Source: Oceanicaulis alexandrii DSM 11625
GTDB taxonomy: Bacteria > Pseudomonadota > Alphaproteobacteria > Caulobacterales > Maricaulaceae
Direction: 5' to 3'
Length of the DNA stretch: 64,000 nt
Assembly: GCF_000420265.1 (NCBI RefSeq)
Contig: NZ_ATUP01000001.1
Span: forward strand, 1,674,001 to 1,738,000
Position 1 is the stretch's first letter. Every line of letters starts with the position of its first letter. The notes below the pieces were generated by a model, which had not been told where the DNA came from, ran no database searches, and saw nothing but the letters and a program-made list of their open reading frames with translations. The position numbers and the translations under genes were made by a program. Positions 55,265 to 64,000 of the stretch are shown here, in pieces.

Positions 55265-57214
55265 ATGAGCGATAAACCTGAAGGGGCGGCGGAAGCGCCG
55301 TCCGCGATGCGGGGCGTTGCGCTGACGACCAGTCTGGTGCTGCTTTACGATACGCTGGCTGCTGCAGGCGCGATGTTCGCCAGCCTCGTGATCCGATACC
55401 ATTTCTCTCAGTATAATGAGCCGCCGGGCACGCTTGAATATCTGGCGCCGGCCGTGTTCGCCCCGATCAGCGCCGCCGTGTTCCTGGGGCTAGGCGTGCA
55501 CCGGGGCTTGTGGCGCCACATGTCCATGCCGGACCTGTTGCCGATCGTTCAGGCGGTTCTGCTGTCTCATCTGATCTTCTTGCCGGTGTTTTTCGTGATG
55601 AACCGGCTGGAGGATTTTCCGCGCTCCACCTTCGCGCTGTCCGCGCCTTTGCTCGTCTTCTTGCTGGTCGCGCCGCGCGTGGCGGCGGCGGCGTGGCGTT
55701 CGGGCGATTTGCGCTCTTTGGTCCAGCGCGGCGATGAAAGCGCGCCCATGGCGGTGCTTGTCGGCGCCCGGGAGCATCTGGCGGATGTTCTCAAAGCGCA
55801 TTTGCGCCGCGCATCAGGTCCAAGCTTCAGGTTTCGCGCGCTTGTGGAGACAGAAGGCCAGGCGGGCGGTCGGGCGTTGTACGGCATCCCCATCGAGGGC
55901 GGACCTGACAAGCTGACGCGCGCGGTGTTGCGGGTGAAGCGGCTGGCGGGCGATGGCGCGGTGCGCATCGTGCTGGCCGACCCCATGCCTGATGCGACCT
56001 TGGTCAATGAAGTGGCGCGCGTCGCCGGACGGACGGGCGTCCAGCTCAGCCGCGCCCGGGGCGGCAATGGCGCGCGGGCGTTCACCTCTGTTGAGGCGTC
56101 AGACCTTCTGGCGCGTCCGCCGCGCGCGCTGTCGCGAGACGGGGCCCGGCGCCTGATCGCAGGCAAGCGCGTGCTGGTGACCGGCGCGGGCGGTACGATC
56201 GGGTCCGAGCTGGTGCGCCAGGCGGCGGCTTTGCGCCCGGAACGTCTGATCCTGCTCGATTCCGCCGAACCCAATCTCTACGAAATCGACATGGTCTTGC
56301 AGACCATGGCGGATGCGCCCAGCTGGCGCTCGGTTCTGGGCGATATCAAGGACCGCAAAGGGCTAGACGTGCTGATGGAAGAGGAGCGCCCCGAAGTCGT
56401 GCTCCACGCCGCTGCGCTCAAGCATGTGCCCTTGATGGAGGGCAATGTCTCTGAGACCGTCCGCACCAATCTGATGGGCACCCGCAATGTGGTGGAGGCT
56501 GCAGCCGCTGCAGACGTTGAGGCCGTGGTCTCGATCTCGACCGACAAGGCGGTGGATCCCAGCTCGATCATGGGCGCCAGCAAGCGCGCGGTGGAGCTGT
56601 ATCTGGCCGCCGCCGCCGACAAGGTCGAGCCCATGAAGCTGGCCTCAGTGCGGTTTGGCAATGTTCTGGGCTCGGCGGGCTCGGTGGTGCCCTTGTTCGA
56701 GCGCCAGATCGCCGAAGGCGGCCCTGTCACTGTCACCGACAGCGATACGACGCGGTATTTCATGACCGTGGAGGAAGCGGCTGGCCTGGTTCTGGAAGCC
56801 GGGGCCCAGGCGGGCGCGGTGGGCCTTTCGGGCGGGGATATTTTCTTGCTCGATATGGGCGAGCCAGTCCTGATCTCACGATTGGCGCGGCAATTGATCC
56901 GTTTGCGCGGGCTGGAGCCTGAGCGCGATGTGAAGATCGTTTTCACCGGTTTGCGTCCGGGCGAAAAGCTGCATGAATCGCTGACCCATGCGTTTGAGAA
57001 CGTGTCTCCAGCCGGCCCGCCGGGCGTGATGCGCATCGAGACGCCGGACCTGGACCTGACGCGGGTTGAGTCCGCGCTGGAACAATTGATCGCCGCGGCG
57101 CAACGCCGCGATGACGATCAGGTGCGAAACCGGTTAAATCTGGTGATCGAAGCCGGCTGGCCGGAGGGGGTCACGGCGATCAGTCAGACGCTTCCCGCCG
57201 CGCGTGACGCGTGA
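55265..57214 (+). CDS. CapD/FlaA1-type membrane nucleotide-sugar epimerase/dehydratase
   Basis: The 649-residue protein has four N-terminal membrane helices (about residues 15-140) and a linking Rossmann-like domain. The catalytic SDR domain starts near residue 300 (KRVLVTGAGGTIGSELVRQA). HAAALKHVPLMEGN, ISTDKAVDPSSIMGASKRAV (Met in place of the usual catalytic Tyr, with the Lys kept) and FGNVLGSAGSVVPLFERQI are typical of the FlaA1/PglF/CapD group. It should make a 4-keto-6-deoxy-sugar nucleotide for surface polysaccharide or glycoprotein. It is set between the heparinase-like gene and purH. Confidence 0.92.
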   Translation: MSDKPEGAAEAPSAMRGVALTTSLVLLYDTLAAAGAMFASLVIRYHFSQYNEPPGTLEYLAPAVFAPISAAVFLGLGVHRGLWRHMSMPDLLPIVQAVLLSHLIFLPVFFVMNRLEDFPRSTFALSAPLLVFLLVAPRVAAAAWRSGDLRSLVQRGDESAPMAVLVGAREHLADVLKAHLRRASGPSFRFRALVETEGQAGGRALYGIPIEGGPDKLTRAVLRVKRLAGDGAVRIVLADPMPDATLVNEVARVAGRTGVQLSRARGGNGARAFTSVEASDLLARPPRALSRDGARRLIAGKRVLVTGAGGTIGSELVRQAAALRPERLILLDSAEPNLYEIDMVLQTMADAPSWRSVLGDIKDRKGLDVLMEEERPEVVLHAAALKHVPLMEGNVSETVRTNLMGTRNVVEAAAAADVEAVVSISTDKAVDPSSIMGASKRAVELYLAAAADKVEPMKLASVRFGNVLGSAGSVVPLFERQIAEGGPVTVTDSDTTRYFMTVEEAAGLVLEAGAQAGAVGLSGGDIFLLDMGEPVLISRLARQLIRLRGLEPERDVKIVFTGLRPGEKLHESLTHAFENVSPAGPPGVMRIETPDLDLTRVESALEQLIAAAQRRDDDQVRNRLNLVIEAGWPEGVTAISQTLPAARDA

Positions 57215-57274
57215 TAATGGGGCCGTCTTCGTTCCTGGCGTAGATTGACGAGCGCCGAATGGGAGGACGTTTCC

Positions 57275-58870
57275 ATGGATGCTTCTGGCCTCGCCCCGCT
57301 CAAGCGGGCTCTGATTTCTGTTTCCGACAAGACCGGTCTCGCCGAGCGCGCCGCCAAGCTGGCTGACGCCGGGGTCGAGCTGTTGTCCACGGGCGGCACC
57401 TTGCAGGCCCTGCGCGATGCGGGCCTTGAGGCGCGCGACGTCTCCAGCGTCACCGAATATCCTGAGATGATGGATGGCCGGGTGAAAACCCTGCACCCGC
57501 GCATTCATGGCGGCCTTCTGGCGCGCCGGGACAACGAGGATGACCTGGCGGCGATGGCCGAACATGGCATTCCCCAGATCGATCTGCTGGTGGTCAATCT
57601 TTACCCGTTTGAAGAAACCGCGCGCTCCGGCGCCGATATCGACGCCTGCATCCAGAAAATCGATGTAGGCGGCCCGGCGATGATCCGCGCAGCGGCCAAG
57701 AACCACAATCATGTGGCGGTCTGCACCGATATGCGAGACCTCGACAAGGTGCTCGAGGTTATGGCCGAACATCACGGCCAGACGACGCTGGCCATGCGCC
57801 GGCATCTGGCGGGCAAGGCGTTCGCCCGCACCGCCGCCTATGACAGCGCGATCGCCGCGCGGTTCGAGCCGGAAGTGGAAAAACCCGCTCATAGCTGGTT
57901 CACCATTGGCGGCCCCCGGCTTGAGAAACTGCGCTATGGCGAAAACCCGCACCAGGATGCGGCCCTCTATCAAGCGCCCGAGCAGCGTCCGGGCGTTGTG
58001 TCCGCGCGTCAGATTCAGGGCAAGGCGCTGTCTTATAACAACATTGCCGACGCCGACGCGGCGTTTGAACTGGTCAGCGAGTTTGATCCCGAAGAACGCG
58101 CCGCAGCCGTGATCATCAAGCACGCTAACCCGTGCGGCGCAGCAGCGGCGGATGATCTGGCGACCGCTTATGAGCGCGCGTTCGCAGGCGATCCGATTTC
58201 AGCGTTTGGCGGCATCGCCGCCTTCAACCGCACGCTCGACGCCAAGACGGCGGATGCCATCACCAAGATCTTCACCGAAGTCGTGATCGCGCCCGACGCC
58301 GATGAAGCGGCGCTGGATATCCTGTCGTCCAAAAAGAATGTGCGCGTGCTGCTGACGGGCGCGCTGGCTGATCCGACCCAGGCGGGCTGGACCACCAAGG
58401 CGGTGGCCGGCGGCCTGCTGGTGCAGGAACGCGATACCGGGCATGTGCTGGCCGAAGACCTCAAAGTGGTCACCAAGCGCGCGCCCACCGATGAAGAACT
58501 CGCCGACCTGCTGTTCGCCTGGCGCGTGGTCAAACACGTGAAGTCCAACGCCATCGTCTTTGCCAAGGGCGGGACGACTGCGGGCGTCGGCATGGGCCAG
58601 ACCTCACGCGTGGAAGCGGTGCGCCTTGCCGCCCGCAAGGCTGAGGACGCTGCCAAGGAAAATGGCTGGGACGAGCCGCGTACAACCCATTCGGCCTGTG
58701 CGTCAGACGCCTTCTTCCCCTTCCCCGACGGTTTGCTGGAAGCGGCCAAGGCCGGCGCGCGCTGCATCATCCAGCCCGGCGGTTCGGTGCGGGACGAAGA
58801 GGTGATCGCCGCTGCCGATGAAGCAGGTTTGGCGATGGTCTTCACCGGGATGCGTCACTTCCGTCACTAG
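57275..58870 (+). CDS. purH: Bifunctional AICAR formyltransferase / IMP cyclohydrolase
   Basis: PurH carries out the last two steps of IMP synthesis. The 531-residue protein starts at ATG 57275 behind GGGAGG. The N-terminal cyclohydrolase has [36 protein letters not shown] and the VNLYPFEET segment. The C-terminal transformylase has [15 protein letters not shown], the catalytic [11 protein letters not shown], and [20 protein letters not shown]. All key residues are present. Confidence 0.97.
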   Translation: MDASGLAPLKRALISVSDKTGLAERAAKLADAGVELLSTGGTLQALRDAGLEARDVSSVTEYPEMMDGRVKTLHPRIHGGLLARRDNEDDLAAMAEHGIPQIDLLVVNLYPFEETARSGADIDACIQKIDVGGPAMIRAAAKNHNHVAVCTDMRDLDKVLEVMAEHHGQTTLAMRRHLAGKAFARTAAYDSAIAARFEPEVEKPAHSWFTIGGPRLEKLRYGENPHQDAALYQAPEQRPGVVSARQIQGKALSYNNIADADAAFELVSEFDPEERAAAVIIKHANPCGAAAADDLATAYERAFAGDPISAFGGIAAFNRTLDAKTADAITKIFTEVVIAPDADEAALDILSSKKNVRVLLTGALADPTQAGWTTKAVAGGLLVQERDTGHVLAEDLKVVTKRAPTDEELADLLFAWRVVKHVKSNAIVFAKGGTTAGVGMGQTSRVEAVRLAARKAEDAAKENGWDEPRTTHSACASDAFFPFPDGLLEAAKAGARCIIQPGGSVRDEEVIAAADEAGLAMVFTGMRHFRH

Positions 58871-58949
58871 GCGCGATTGACGCTGTGATCTTGGCGTTCG
58901 CTCCTGATGGTCTTAGGTCTTGTATCGTGATCATCAGGGGCGAGCCTTC

Positions 58950-59843
58950 ATGGACAAGCTGATCTGGGTTCTGGCGTTGGCGGGCGTGGGCGTGCTGGCG
59001 TTCGCATTGTACATCGCCTGGTCTTTGTACCGGCGTTTGCGCGGCCAGCATCTGGCGCGCAAGCCTTTCGCTGATCATGTCGCTTTTCTAGAGCCGTATG
59101 TGCGGGTGTCCTATCCGCCAGGCGATGGCCCGTTCCCGGCCGTCGTGTTGTTTCATGGCTGCGGCGGCGTGCGTCAGGTGACGGAAAATTACGCGGCGCT
59201 GGCGGTGAAATCCGGCGTCGCTGCGGTGATCGTGGACAGCCTGCGGGCCCGAAACATCTCATATGAAGAGGCGCTGGCTCAGGTCTGCACCGGTCACCGG
59301 CTGTGGGGGCGCGAACGGGCGGCGGATGTCTATGCTGCGCTGGAGCTTGTCCGCCAGGACCGCAGGATCGACCCTGCCCGTCTGGCGCTGGCGGGGTGGA
59401 GCCATGGCGGTTGGACGCTTCTGGACGCGCTGACGCTGGCGCAGATGAAGCGACCGCCAGACGGGTTGGCGGATGCGCCTGAACATCCGTTTGCGGGCGT
59501 GACAGGCGTCTTCCTCGTTTATCCTTATGTCAGCGGGCCGTCTTTGGCGGTGCGCAATGACTGGCTGTCCTCCATTCCGGTTGAAGCGGTTCTGGTGGAA
59601 CGTGATACCATGGCCAGCGAAGCGGACGCCTCGGTCGTGTTCATGCGCGCCAGGCAACATGGCGCGCCGGTCAGCTGGTCGGTTCTGGGCGGCGTGACCC
59701 ACGCCTTTGACGAGCCTGACCATCATCCGGACTCAACGCTGCGGTACGACGCCCAGGCGACGCAGGAGACAGAAGGCCGGTTCGTGGATTTCATGCGTCG
59801 GCGGCTGAAACTTGGGCTCAACCGTTCAAAAACCGCGTCCTGA
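58950..59843 (+). CDS. Dienelactone hydrolase-like alpha/beta hydrolase, N-terminally anchored
   Basis: The 297-residue protein starts with a membrane segment (LIWVLALAGVGVLAFALYIA). The hydrolase domain has VVLFHGCGGVRQVTENYAAL (oxyanion region), the nucleophile elbow LALAGWSHGGWTLLDALTL, and a terminal GVTHAFDEPDHHPDST with the catalytic His. The elbow Ser (SHGG) replaces the Cys of true dienelactone hydrolases, so an esterase or peptidase role is more likely. Substrate unknown. Confidence 0.85.
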   Translation: MDKLIWVLALAGVGVLAFALYIAWSLYRRLRGQHLARKPFADHVAFLEPYVRVSYPPGDGPFPAVVLFHGCGGVRQVTENYAALAVKSGVAAVIVDSLRARNISYEEALAQVCTGHRLWGRERAADVYAALELVRQDRRIDPARLALAGWSHGGWTLLDALTLAQMKRPPDGLADAPEHPFAGVTGVFLVYPYVSGPSLAVRNDWLSSIPVEAVLVERDTMASEADASVVFMRARQHGAPVSWSVLGGVTHAFDEPDHHPDSTLRYDAQATQETEGRFVDFMRRRLKLGLNRSKTAS

Positions 59844-59961
59844 AATCCACAATTCGTGCATTTATAACGGTCATGTAACCCTTCAGTGCTGAAGGAACGC
59901 TTTGATTTTGCGCTCATCCCGTTAAGGTCTGCGGCGACTTTGTGTTCGGGGAGCGACACCA

Positions 59962-61572
59962 ATGGAACAGTTTTACTCGCTAGTTGACCAGGTCAGCGCG
60001 GCGATTTGGGGCGGGCCGATGATCCTGCTCCTGCTTGGCACCGGCCTTTATTTCATGATCCGTTTGCGGCTGCGGCCGCTGCGCCGGCTTTTCCCGGCTT
60101 TCGGCGAGTTGTGGGCCGGGCGCAAGGGCGGCGGCGGCGCGGGTGACATCACCCCGTGGCAGGCTTTGTCCACGGCTTTGTCGGGTCAGGTGGGTACGGG
60201 CAACCTCGCCGGCGTGGCGACAGCGATCTCTCTGGGCGGCCCGGGCGCCGTGTTCTGGATGTGGATCACGGCGCTTGTCGGCATGGCGGCGGCGTACGCT
60301 GAATCCAGCCTGGCGGTGCGCTATCGTGAAACCCACCCAGACGGCCGGGTCCATGGCGGACCGATGTATTACATCAAGAACGGCCTGGGTAAGCCCTGGG
60401 GCTTTCTGGCGGTTTTGTTTGCGGTCGGCACGCTGTTCTCCGCCGTCGCGACCGGCAACATGATCCAGTCCAACTCGATCACCCAGGCGATGACGGAAGC
60501 GTCTGCGCCATTCTCCAGTTCGATTCCCTGCCAGATCTCTGTGGGTCGCAGCGCGGTCGAAGTGAACGGTGATTTCGGCAACGCTTATGCACCGGCCTGT
60601 ACGGTTCAGGCGGCGCTTGAATCAGGAGAGTTGGTGACGGTCGAGCGTCTTGGCCAGAGCTTCGAGCTGCCGGCAGAAGCCTTCACGGTGATGATCGCCA
60701 ACTGGGTGCCGGGCCTGATCCTGGCCATTCTGGTGTTCATCGTGATCATCGGCGGCATCAAGTCCATCGGCTCCTTCGCCGGCAAGGTCGTGCCGTTCAT
60801 GGCTGTGGTCTATCTGATCAGCGCCCTGTTCATTCTGGCGCTCAATGCTCCGGCCCTTCCGGGCGCGATCGGCATGATCTTCACGGACGCCTTTACCGGC
60901 ACAGCCGCCACGGGCGGCTTTGTAGGCTCCTCGATCATGATCGCCTTGCGCTTTGGCGTGGAGCGGGGCCTGTTCTCCAATGAGGCAGGTCAGGGCTCCA
61001 CGGCGATCGCGCACGCAGCCTCGCAAACGGATTCTCCGGTGCGGCAGGGTGAAATCGCCATGTTGGGGACGTTCATCGACACAATCGTGATCTGCACCAT
61101 GACGGCGCTGGTGATCCTGGTGGTTCAGGGCGCCTATCCGAACGGCGCCGAGACGGTGGGCTTCGCCTGGCAATCGCAACTGGAAGCGTCGGAAGTGACG
61201 ACCGCGGTGTTCCGTGAAAGTCATATCCCGTTCGGCGGCATCCTGATCGCGGTCTGTCTGACGCTGTTCGCCTTCACCACCATTCTGGGCTGGTCCTACT
61301 ATGCCGAGCAGGCGCTGACCTATCTGGTCGGCGACTGGGCGACCAAGCCGTTCCGCCTGATGTGGGTGGTGATGGTGTTCTTCGGCGCGCTGCAGCAGGT
61401 GGACTTCATCTGGAAGTTCGGCGGGATCGCCAACGCCGCGATGGCGGCGCCAAACCTGATCGCCATACTGCTCTTGTCAGGGGTGGTGATCGCCTACACC
61501 AAGAAGGCCGATGAAGAAGGGCAGGGGTCAAACCCGTCCATGACCGGACCTGACAGCAAACCGAGCGAATAA
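59962..61572 (+). CDS. Alanine/glycine:cation symporter (AGCS family)
   Basis: The 536-residue transporter has the family text TALSGQVGTGNLAGVATAIS, VHGGPMYYIKNGLGKPW, GNMIQSNSITQAM, ERGLFSNEAGQGSTAIAHAA and TTILGWSYYAEQALTYLVGD. It should import alanine or glycine with sodium. The loop between about residues 180 and 245 is some 60 residues longer than in typical members, where the next helix follows soon after GNMIQ. It contains Cys 190 and Cys 213, which could pair outside the membrane. The gene is followed by a strong terminator. Confidence 0.94.
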   Translation: MEQFYSLVDQVSAAIWGGPMILLLLGTGLYFMIRLRLRPLRRLFPAFGELWAGRKGGGGAGDITPWQALSTALSGQVGTGNLAGVATAISLGGPGAVFWMWITALVGMAAAYAESSLAVRYRETHPDGRVHGGPMYYIKNGLGKPWGFLAVLFAVGTLFSAVATGNMIQSNSITQAMTEASAPFSSSIPCQISVGRSAVEVNGDFGNAYAPACTVQAALESGELVTVERLGQSFELPAEAFTVMIANWVPGLILAILVFIVIIGGIKSIGSFAGKVVPFMAVVYLISALFILALNAPALPGAIGMIFTDAFTGTAATGGFVGSSIMIALRFGVERGLFSNEAGQGSTAIAHAASQTDSPVRQGEIAMLGTFIDTIVICTMTALVILVVQGAYPNGAETVGFAWQSQLEASEVTTAVFRESHIPFGGILIAVCLTLFAFTTILGWSYYAEQALTYLVGDWATKPFRLMWVVMVFFGALQQVDFIWKFGGIANAAMAAPNLIAILLLSGVVIAYTKKADEEGQGSNPSMTGPDSKPSE

Positions 61573-61597
61573 TACTCAGCTTGATTTGATGGACTTG

Positions 61598-61627
61598 AAC
61601 CCCCGGCGCTTGGCGCCGGGGGTTTTT
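61598..61627 (+). terminator. Rho-independent terminator after AGCS symporter
   Basis: AACCCCCGGCGC (61598-61609) pairs perfectly with GCGCCGGGGGTT (61613-61624) across loop TTG, followed by a T-tract to 61627. It may also serve the convergent VanZ-like gene. Confidence 0.95.
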
Positions 61628-61651
61628 CTTGAGCCATATTCGAAAAACGGA

Positions 61652-62023
61652 TTAAGCGACGGTCGTGTGTTTCTTTGCGCGCAGCTTCCGGACGCCCCAG
61701 AGCAGTGCGAAGCTGAGACCGATCCCGATCAGGTCCGCAACAAGATCAGCGAAGGACGCGGTACGCCCCAAGCCGCTGAGCCCCTGCGCCAACTCGATGG
61801 CGGCGCCGAAAGCTGCGAGACCCAGCGCCAGCCGCCACAATGGCCAGAACGGCCAGCTCGCCCGCGCCAGAAGGGTCAGCACCACGAACGCGCCCATATG
61901 CTTGATCTTGTCCGCGCCGAACAGGGTGGGGCTTTCAAAGTGTGCGGGCAAAAGCGCCAGCCCGAAAATAGCGACGCTGGTGATCAGCAAGGCAAGTCTC
62001 GCCTGCAAAACACTGAGTTCCAT
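61652..62023 (-). CDS. VanZ-like small membrane protein
   Basis: The 123-residue protein, from ATG 62023, has three to four membrane helices: [20 protein letters not shown], the conserved [20 protein letters not shown], and [20 protein letters not shown]-type text followed by [20 protein letters not shown]. DKxxHxxxF and the acidic ELAQ and DLVADLIG segments are the VanZ signature. The family includes the teicoplanin-resistance protein VanZ, but most members have unknown roles. An alternative start at 62089 would extend across the bioB ATG. Confidence 0.82.
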   Translation of the reverse strand: MELSVLQARLALLITSVAIFGLALLPAHFESPTLFGADKIKHMGAFVVLTLLARASWPFWPLWRLALGLAAFGAAIELAQGLSGLGRTASFADLVADLIGIGLSFALLWGVRKLRAKKHTTVA

Positions 62024-62087
62024 GGCTTGCAGCCTGGAGAGGAGGTTCTTACCGTCGCCGTCGTTTTGCACAGGTCCAGAGGCGCTC

Positions 62088-63089
62088 ATGTCCAAACTTC
62101 TCAACGATCTCGACCAATTGGCCATTGTGCGCCATGACTGGACGCGCGCCGAGGTCGCCGCCATCCATGATGCGCCGTTTAATGATCTGATCTTCGCCGC
62201 GCAAAGCCTGCACCGCCGGGGACATCGCCCCAATACGGTCCAGAAATCACGCCTGCTTTCAATCAAGACCGGCGGCTGCGCGGAGGATTGCGGCTATTGC
62301 AATCAGTCCGCACACTTTGACACCGGTCTTAAGGCGTCCAAGTTGATGGATCCCGAAGAGGTCGAGAAAAAGGCGCAAGAGGCCAAAGATCAAGGCGCCA
62401 CCCGGTTTTGCATGGGGGCGGCCTGGCGCGAGCTGAAAGAGCGCGACGAGCCGAAAATCCACGACATGATCCGCCGCGTCAAAGCGATGGGGCTTGAGAC
62501 CTGCATGACGCTGGGGATGCTGGGCGAGGGACAAGCCGAGCGCCTGGCGGCCGCGGGGCTTGATTATTACAATCACAATCTCGACACCTCGCCGGAATAC
62601 TACAAGCAGATCATCACCACCCGCACCTGGGACGACCGGATCGACACCCTGTCCAAGGTGCGCGCGGCGGGCATGAAGACCTGCTGCGGCGGCATTATCG
62701 GCATGGGTGAAAGCAAGGACGACCGCATCGGGCTACTGGCCGAGCTCGCCAGCCTGCCGGTCCACCCTGAAAGCGTGCCGGTCAATCATTTGGTGGATGT
62801 GGACGGCACGCCGCTATCGGGTTCTCAGCCGCTCGACGGGCTCGATTTCGTCCGCGCGATCGCCACAGCCCGGATCATCATGCCCAAAAGCGTGGTGCGC
62901 CTGTCAGCAGGCCGCGAGACCATGTCGCGTGAACTGCAGGCGCTGTGCTTCCTGGCGGGCGCGGGTTCGATTTTCGTCGGCGATGAACTTCTGACCACGC
63001 CGAACCCGGATCAAAACACGGATGCGTCCTTGTTGTCTGATCTGGGGCTGCAAGGCGATCAGGCCGGGCCTGCACCGGCGGGCGCCTGA
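62088..63089 (+). CDS. bioB: Biotin synthase
   Basis: BioB is a radical SAM enzyme that inserts sulfur into dethiobiotin. The 333-residue protein has the cluster motif Cx3Cx2C in [18 protein letters not shown] (C64, C68, C71), [31 protein letters not shown], and [17 protein letters not shown] with the Arg that ligates the second cluster. The ATG at 62088 follows CCAGAGG. The other biotin genes are not in this window. Confidence 0.96.
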   Translation: MSKLLNDLDQLAIVRHDWTRAEVAAIHDAPFNDLIFAAQSLHRRGHRPNTVQKSRLLSIKTGGCAEDCGYCNQSAHFDTGLKASKLMDPEEVEKKAQEAKDQGATRFCMGAAWRELKERDEPKIHDMIRRVKAMGLETCMTLGMLGEGQAERLAAAGLDYYNHNLDTSPEYYKQIITTRTWDDRIDTLSKVRAAGMKTCCGGIIGMGESKDDRIGLLAELASLPVHPESVPVNHLVDVDGTPLSGSQPLDGLDFVRAIATARIIMPKSVVRLSAGRETMSRELQALCFLAGAGSIFVGDELLTTPNPDQNTDASLLSDLGLQGDQAGPAPAGA

Positions 63090-63101
63090 CGCCCGCCCGG
63101 C

Positions 63102-64000
63102 TTATTCCGCGCTCAGCGAATGGCTGCCCGGCAGGTCAAGCTCGGGGGCGGATTGAGAATTAGTGATCCGGGGCAGGTGGCAGGTCACGCGCGTGCCTTC
63201 GCCCGGCTCGCTTTCCAGCTCCACCCAGCCGCCATGCAGCCGGATGATGTCGTTGACGAGGGCCAGGCCCAGGCCGGCGCCGCCGCCATCGCCGCGTTCA
63301 AAGCGTTCGAAGATCTTCGCCTGACGGTCGGGCGCGATGCCGACGCCGTCATCGGCCACCCAGATGGACACATCCTCGCCGGTGACGTCTGCGCCCACTT
63401 CCACCGCGCCGCCGGGGCTGACATGGTCCATGGCGTTGGTGAGCAGGTTGTAGAAGACCTGTTTGAGGCGTTTGGCGTCCGCGCGGACCAGAGAGGCGTC
63501 CTGATCAGCGTTGAGGGATAGCTTGATGCCAGAATGCTCGGCGCGTGAGGCGATGAGTTCAGACGATTCCTCGGCCAGGGCGTGCAGGTTCACATCGCCC
63601 AGCTCCAGCTCCAGCTGGCCAGCATCAATGGCGGCGATATCCAGAATATCGTCGATCAGCTTGCCCAACTGGCCAGAGGCGGTCTGGATCGCGCCCATAT
63701 GCTCTTTCTGACGATCTGACAGATCCCCCGCGAAGCCGCCCGCCAGCAGATCCGCATAGCCGTGGATCGTGGTCAGAGGCGTGCGTAGCTGATAGCTCAC
63801 ATGCTCGACAAACTCGGTCTTGATCCGCTCTGAGGCCTCCAGCGCTTCGGCGCGGTCACGCAAGGCGGATTCAATGCGGCGGCTGTCAGTAATATCGTCC
63901 CAGGCGATCACGGTCGCGCCATCGGGCAGCGGTCGGGTCAGCCAGGTCAGGACAGAGTTGTCGGCGCGGCGAATTTCACCCGTCATCGCCTTGCGCGATT
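63102..64000 (-). CDS. divL: DivL-type Tyr-containing histidine-kinase-like protein, partial (N-terminus beyond window)
   Basis: The visible 299 residues begin inside a PAS-like domain (LTWLTRPLPDGATVIAWDDI) that continues out of the window; the ATG at 63986 is internal to the frame. The dimerisation domain reads EHVSYQLRTPLTTIHGYADL. The position of the phospho-acceptor His is Tyr, encoded TAT at complement 63792-63794, as in Caulobacter DivL. The HATPase domain is intact: YNLLTNAMDHVSPGGAVEV, VADDGVGIAPDRQAKIFERF and GAGLGLALVNDII. Known DivL controls CckA kinase activity, and so CtrA, at the cell pole. It converges on bioB. Confidence 0.85.
   Translation of the reverse strand, partial: SRKAMTGEIRRADNSVLTWLTRPLPDGATVIAWDDITDSRRIESALRDRAEALEASERIKTEFVEHVSYQLRTPLTTIHGYADLLAGGFAGDLSDRQKEHMGAIQTASGQLGKLIDDILDIAAIDAGQLELELGDVNLHALAEESSELIASRAEHSGIKLSLNADQDASLVRADAKRLKQVFYNLLTNAMDHVSPGGAVEVGADVTGEDVSIWVADDGVGIAPDRQAKIFERFERGDGGGAGLGLALVNDIIRLHGGWVELESEPGEGTRVTCHLPRITNSQSAPELDLPGSHSLSAE

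Noticed and set aside
59881-59894. CTTCAG-TG-CTGAAG inverted repeat before the AGCS gene
   Set aside because: A 6-bp arm repeat in a promoter region is too common to call an operator without a regulator beside it. No glycine riboswitch features were seen in the leader.

Overview
The window is about 64 kb of GC-rich, densely coding DNA from an alphaproteobacterium. The best lineage evidence is the last gene, a histidine-kinase-like protein whose phospho-accepting His is a Tyr inside a VSYQLRTPL motif. This is the hallmark of DivL, the cell-cycle regulator of Caulobacter and its relatives. Two TonB-dependent receptors, a TPR-sulfotransferase, paired acyl-CoA dehydrogenases and the rpe / heparinase-like / purH neighbourhood fit a marine Caulobacterales or Maricaulales member (Oceanicaulis- or Maricaulis-like). 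The genus is inference. I see no tRNA, rRNA, CRISPR array, insertion sequence or prophage gene.

Layout. (1) 1-9.8 kb is an acyl-CoA catabolic cluster: the end of an acyl-CoA synthetase, a double-TetR regulator, a TonB receptor, an SDR dehydrogenase, two adjacent acyl-CoA dehydrogenases and a thiolase. (2) 10.0-18.2 kb holds a secreted DUF3089 hydrolase, a tripartite RND efflux operon with ATGA overlaps, and an MFS transporter. (3) 18.3-26.4 kb holds a giant autotransporter with nine Ig-like repeats, divergent from a LuxR-type response regulator, which converges on a hybrid histidine kinase. (4) 26.5-35.2 kb holds a GPH-type transporter, a small lipoprotein, a second TonB receptor, a TPR-sulfotransferase and a BCCT transporter. 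(5) 35.2-42.8 kb is a complete histidine utilisation locus: hutC facing hutI-H-U-G with a matching GntR/HutC operator, then a DAACS symporter. (6) 42.8-52.7 kb is a run of small regulator-target modules (TetR, LysR, GlxA-type AraC and HxlR regulators with their likely targets), several with clear palindromic operators. (7) 52.8-64 kb is housekeeping and envelope: rpe, a heparinase-like protein, a CapD/FlaA1-type sugar-nucleotide enzyme, purH, a DLH-like hydrolase, an AGCS symporter, a VanZ-like protein, bioB and divL (partial).

How the genes work together. Region 1 probably imports a lipid- or terpenoid-like substrate through the TonB receptor and degrades it by CoA activation and beta-oxidation. 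Region 3 looks like a signal-controlled surface-protein locus. Region 5 takes histidine through urocanate and imidazolonepropionate to formimidoylglutamate, then to glutamate and formamide. The most unusual features are the ABC-ABC duplication in the autotransporter passenger, the palindrome between a strong Shine-Dalgarno and the response regulator start codon, the double-TetR protein, four operator-like inverted repeats beside regulators, and the insertion in the AGCS symporter. All family calls were made by reading motifs; no database search was run.
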